From assembly GCF_000165425.1 (NCBI RefSeq), contig NW_001799625.1, positions 186,001-250,000 of the forward strand: 64,000 nt of DNA, written 5' to 3'. Of the stretch, positions 60,920 through 64,000 are shown piece by piece. A program made the position numbers and the translations under genes. The notes below the pieces were generated by a model, which was given only the letters and a program-made list of their open reading frames with translations, was not told the DNA's origin and did not search any database. The stretch is from Paramecium tetraurelia (lineage: Eukaryota > Ciliophora > Oligohymenophorea > Peniculida > Parameciidae). Position 1 is the first letter of the stretch. The number at the start of each line of letters is the position of its first letter.

Positions 60920-62069
60920 TCAAAAATCATCAAACATATGTTATTTTTCATCGTCAATAGGTTGAATGTCATCTCTTTCTTCTGGATACTTGTCAAACCA
61001 TTGAGAATCTGTTTCATTTCTTAAAAAAGGTATCCATGGAGGCTGGATTTTCTTCTCATAAACTTTTTACCATGGAACGCCCCTAAAGAATTTGTGATTC
61101 ATCAAGGCTGCTCCTTCCTAATTTAACAAGATCAAATTACATCTTCAACTCCCAATCTCTTATTGACATCAGAATTTAACAATTTCCTTATTACATCTTT
61201 GGCTCTTACATGCAAAAACTTGGGAAACTCAATAACTCCATTTAAAATCTTCTTGTATATGTTTGTAGGCTCAATATCATAAAAAGGAGGATGTCTAAAT
61301 AAGATATTAATTTAACTCTATACCCTGCTAACATTTCGAATATCAATACTCCCAATGCCCACCAATCTATAGATTTTCCGTATCCTGTTTTTGCCCCTTA
61401 AATCAACTCAGGAGCCAAATATTCAGGTGTACCACACAAAGTCTGAGTGTGATTGTTTTTAATCTTTTTCGCAAACCCAAAATCTGCTATTTTAATGTGT
61501 CCTTCTCTATCAATCAATAAGTTTTCAGGCTTTAAATCTCTGTAAACAATGTCCTTTCTGTGCAAGTGTTGAATTGCCAACAATATCTCTGACACGTAAA
61601 ACAATGTGATGTCTTAACTAAATCTGCCATCCTTCCTCAATCGAGAAAACAATTCACCTCCTGATACAAATTCAAATAACATATATATGCATTTCGCATC
61701 TTAAAATGAACCTTTTAACTATACTAAAAATGGATGTTGGATTTCATTCAAAATATTCTTCTCTGATTTTATATGATCCACTTATTTTAATTTAATGATG
61801 TCATGTTTCTTCATTATTTTCAATGCGTAAACTTAACGACTCGGATCACGTTTTATGCGAACTTGTTTAACACGTCCAAAAGTGCCAGTGCCCAATGTTG
61901 TATACACTTCGAAACTATCTATCGAGAGGTTTTAGAAAAGTTATTTATCATTAAGTTTTCCTTAAACAGACTAAAATGTTGGCTCCTCATCCGATGAATC
62001 CTCATTCATTCGTTCAAGTTGCAATTTTTATAACTTACGTTGAAGTTCTTCAATTTGAAGTTGGTTCAT
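60920..62069 (-). CDS. cAMP-dependent protein kinase (PKA) catalytic subunit
   Basis: 365 residues, two introns (29 and 23 nt). After a 55-residue charged N-terminus ([20 protein letters not shown]) the kinase domain shows [56 protein letters not shown] and the activation loop [14 protein letters not shown]. Thr in TQTLCGTP corresponds to PKA Thr197. [21 protein letters not shown] and [17 protein letters not shown] follow. The C-terminal tail ends FDDF, matching the F-x-x-F hydrophobic motif of PKA. All catalytic residues are present. In ciliates PKA regulates ciliary beating; PKG is the main alternative but its regulatory domain is absent. Confidence 0.93.
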
Positions 62070-62336
62070 GACAGTTAATAAAATTAATATATATATTTAT
62101 TTATCTATCTAAATGATTTCAAGTTTTCTCCAATTACTGTGATCCCATACCTCTAAATTAGCCATACAATCAGATTACATTGAATTTTGAATCTTATTTT
62201 TAAATCATAGAGAATTCATTAGTATTGATCATCTATTATAAAAGGAACTATCTAATAAAATGATCTGTAAAAGATGTAACTATAGATATTGAAATTTTAA
62301 CATATATTTTTGATAAGATTTAATTACTTAATAAAA

Positions 62337-64000
62337 TCATAATAAGATTGCATCTTATATAAATTCTTCAATGCACTATTCAAATACCATGTCTCCTATC
62401 TCCATCAATAGCTCCAGCTTATCGTCTGATGCTAAATTCCATCTAAACTCACTATCTTACATCTATATTTATATAATTGATTAATTACATCTGCAATCAA
62501 CATTTTGTGTACTCTTTACTCTCTTATTTATATGATAGGATCATAGTAATATTGAAGATCAGTATCATACAATTCCGGGTTCTATTGCATATTCATTTGC
62601 TAGATCATCATTTCTGTAGTCTTAGCTTCTAGAATAACTTATTTCTCTCTTGGAACATAGTATTCTTCTTCTATTGGCAAGAATCCACATAAGTAATTTG
62701 CAAACTAAATTATTCTAGATTCCATCTTATTCAAAAAATCACAAAAGTCCTCACATTTAATAGCTTACTGAGGGATTCGAGCCTCCCAAGGATAAGGCTC
62801 TCCGTTATCTATTATAAGATTTGTAATAATACTATAATAATAAGGTCTGAATGTATTCAAAACTTCATTGCAGGCATCAAATATAGCTCTATTGTGAATA
62901 TGCTCAAGCTCTTTTAAGGCTTTAGATACATGATTCAATTTCTCAAAGTCGTTCTCTTAAAGTCGATGAAATTCATACTCAAAGAAATATTAATCTAACA
63001 TCACAAAATTTACATAATTTCGATCCATATTTTATTATGAATAATTTCCATAGAAAAGCTCTAATCGCTTTTATGGTGAATATCCATATGGAATATTAAT
63101 CTTTTAAACAATCTCTTCTCCATAGAGAGGCAAGATATAATCAAAAAGGTTGTGAAGATAGTATCTAATTTCAATAATTGAAGTTGGTATTTAAGACATT
63201 GTAGGTGTAAGTTATTAAATGACTAATCCAAATTGATTTTACTAATTCAGTAATTCTAATATATTATTATATAAATTTACCTTCGGTTAAATTGTCTATA
63301 ATGTCACTTATTAAGTCATTTGCAATCAAATCCAATTTATCTTTCATGTTCATCTCTTCATTAGGTTAAATAATAACCTCTTTAAGAAACTATCTTTGAT
63401 CAATTTAATTTTCTTAATCAAGATCTTCAGATTAGGTTTCTTCAAGTTTTTCTAACTCATTTTCAGATTGTAGATAAATATTATTCAAAATTTTAACCTC
63501 AGATTAGCTTTGTTTTGATTTTTTAAGATTACTAAATCGTTCATCTACTTTTTACTTCAGACTTATAAGTTTTGAATTGTTTTCATCGAAACTTGATGCA
63601 ATCATCAAATCTCTCTAAATCTTTTTCATAGCACTTGCTTCTTTTTTCTTGCTTAATTCAATATAATGTCTTGTGATTTGAAGATCTTCTAGTTCCTTTT
63701 TCAACCATTTATTTAAGTCAGCTTTTTTATTTTCATCATTGTCAACTTTTTTTATTTCTGTGAAATATCTTAATTATATTGCCTCCTCTCTCATGTTTAA
63801 TAATTCTGTATCCCTTTTCATTAACTGAGATTATAAAACTAATATCGACGATTTACTTATCTCTGTTATCTAGTCCTTTGATGATTAAATTAATTTAACT
63901 TCACTTTAATCTTAAAGAGCCTTGACTTTCTTTCTCGCTTCGTTAAAATTCTTCTCTGTGCTTGCTTCTTAAGATTGCAACAATTTGACATCAAATGAAT
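62337..64000 (-). CDS. Coiled-coil protein, 5' end beyond the window
   Basis: The frame enters from the right edge and, with introns of 25 nt (near 63,278-63,254) and 26 nt (near 62,470), runs to TGA at 62337. The first 240 visible residues are a long charged coiled coil (Lys/Glu/Gln/Ser). The last 300 form a distinct globular domain starting SIIEIRYYLHNLFDYILPLYG, with FDACNEVLNTFRPYYYSI and GEPYPWE, and ending MEIGDMVFEQCIEEFIQDAI. The FDACNE...FRPY-type domain recurs at the C-terminus of ciliate coiled-coil proteins (from memory); I cannot name its function. An internal ATG at 63199 could mislead into annotating a separate gene. Confidence 0.75.

Noticed and set aside
62337-63199. A separate 278-residue gene starting at ATG 63199
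   Set aside because: A 25-nt intron upstream places this ATG in frame inside a longer coiled-coil protein that enters from the right edge.
1-64000. rRNA, tRNA, CRISPR arrays, insertion sequences, viral genes, telomeric repeats
   Set aside because: Looked for and not seen; no direct-repeat arrays, transposase or reverse-transcriptase motifs, and no telomere-like repeat runs. Short tRNAs could be missed by eye.

Overview
The window reads as macronuclear-type DNA of a ciliate, most probably a Paramecium (genus-level call). About 40 proteins become long, sensible, family-recognisable frames only if TAA and TAG are read as glutamine and TGA is the sole stop (ciliate code 6). Genes are cut by very short introns (mostly 20-28 nt, GTA...AG). 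DNA is AT-rich, intergenic gaps are tens to a few hundred bases, and genes lie on both strands. I saw no rRNA, tRNA, CRISPR, transposon or viral gene. Most stop-to-stop frames under the standard code are fragments or antisense shadows.

Layout. 1-5.8 kb: the end of a (-) gene, a Rab-like GTPase with a long coiled-coil tail (+), an amino-acid transporter (-) and a short RIB43A-type axonemal protein (+) whose start codons are 16 bp apart. 6.4-10.3 kb (+): two coiled-coil proteins, an Atg18/WIPI PROPPIN and a SANT/Myb protein, tightly packed. 10.3-13.6 kb (-): a Cys-rich secreted protein and a zinc-finger protein with ubiquitin-like domains. 14-22.2 kb (+): an ankyrin protein, a weak membrane ORF, a YANK/STK32-like kinase and two small proteins. 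22.3-28.7 kb: DNAAF1 (-), a Sec1/Munc18 protein (-), an unclear (+) gene, uL13 (-) and a broken (-) ORF. 28.8-33.7 kb: a CFAP97-like protein (+), AP-4 epsilon (-) and uS5 (-, with apparent frameshifts). 33.8-39.8 kb: a membrane pseudo-aspartyl protease (+), an acylated AGC kinase (-), a small hydrophobic protein (+), a Pumilio protein (-) and a methyltransferase (-). 41-48 kb: an intact secretory aspartyl protease (+), an unknown helical protein (-), a two-domain cation channel (-), a basic ECTF-repeat protein (+) and a two-TM protein (-). 48.1-57.0 kb: one giant ubiquitin-specific protease (-). 57.7-62.1 kb: a PH-START-ORD lipid-transfer protein (-) and a PKA catalytic subunit (-). 62.3-64 kb: the 3' part of a coiled-coil protein (-).

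No operon-like pathway is evident. The content is what a ciliated, membrane-trafficking cell needs: axoneme parts and dynein assembly (RIB43A, CFAP97, DNAAF1), trafficking and autophagy (Rab-like, SM protein, AP-4, PROPPIN, OSBP-type), signalling (three AGC kinases, Ca2+-type channel), proteolysis (USP, aspartyl proteases) and two ribosomal proteins. Exon boundaries were read by hand; for most genes the spliced length is a whole number of codons, and exceptions are stated.
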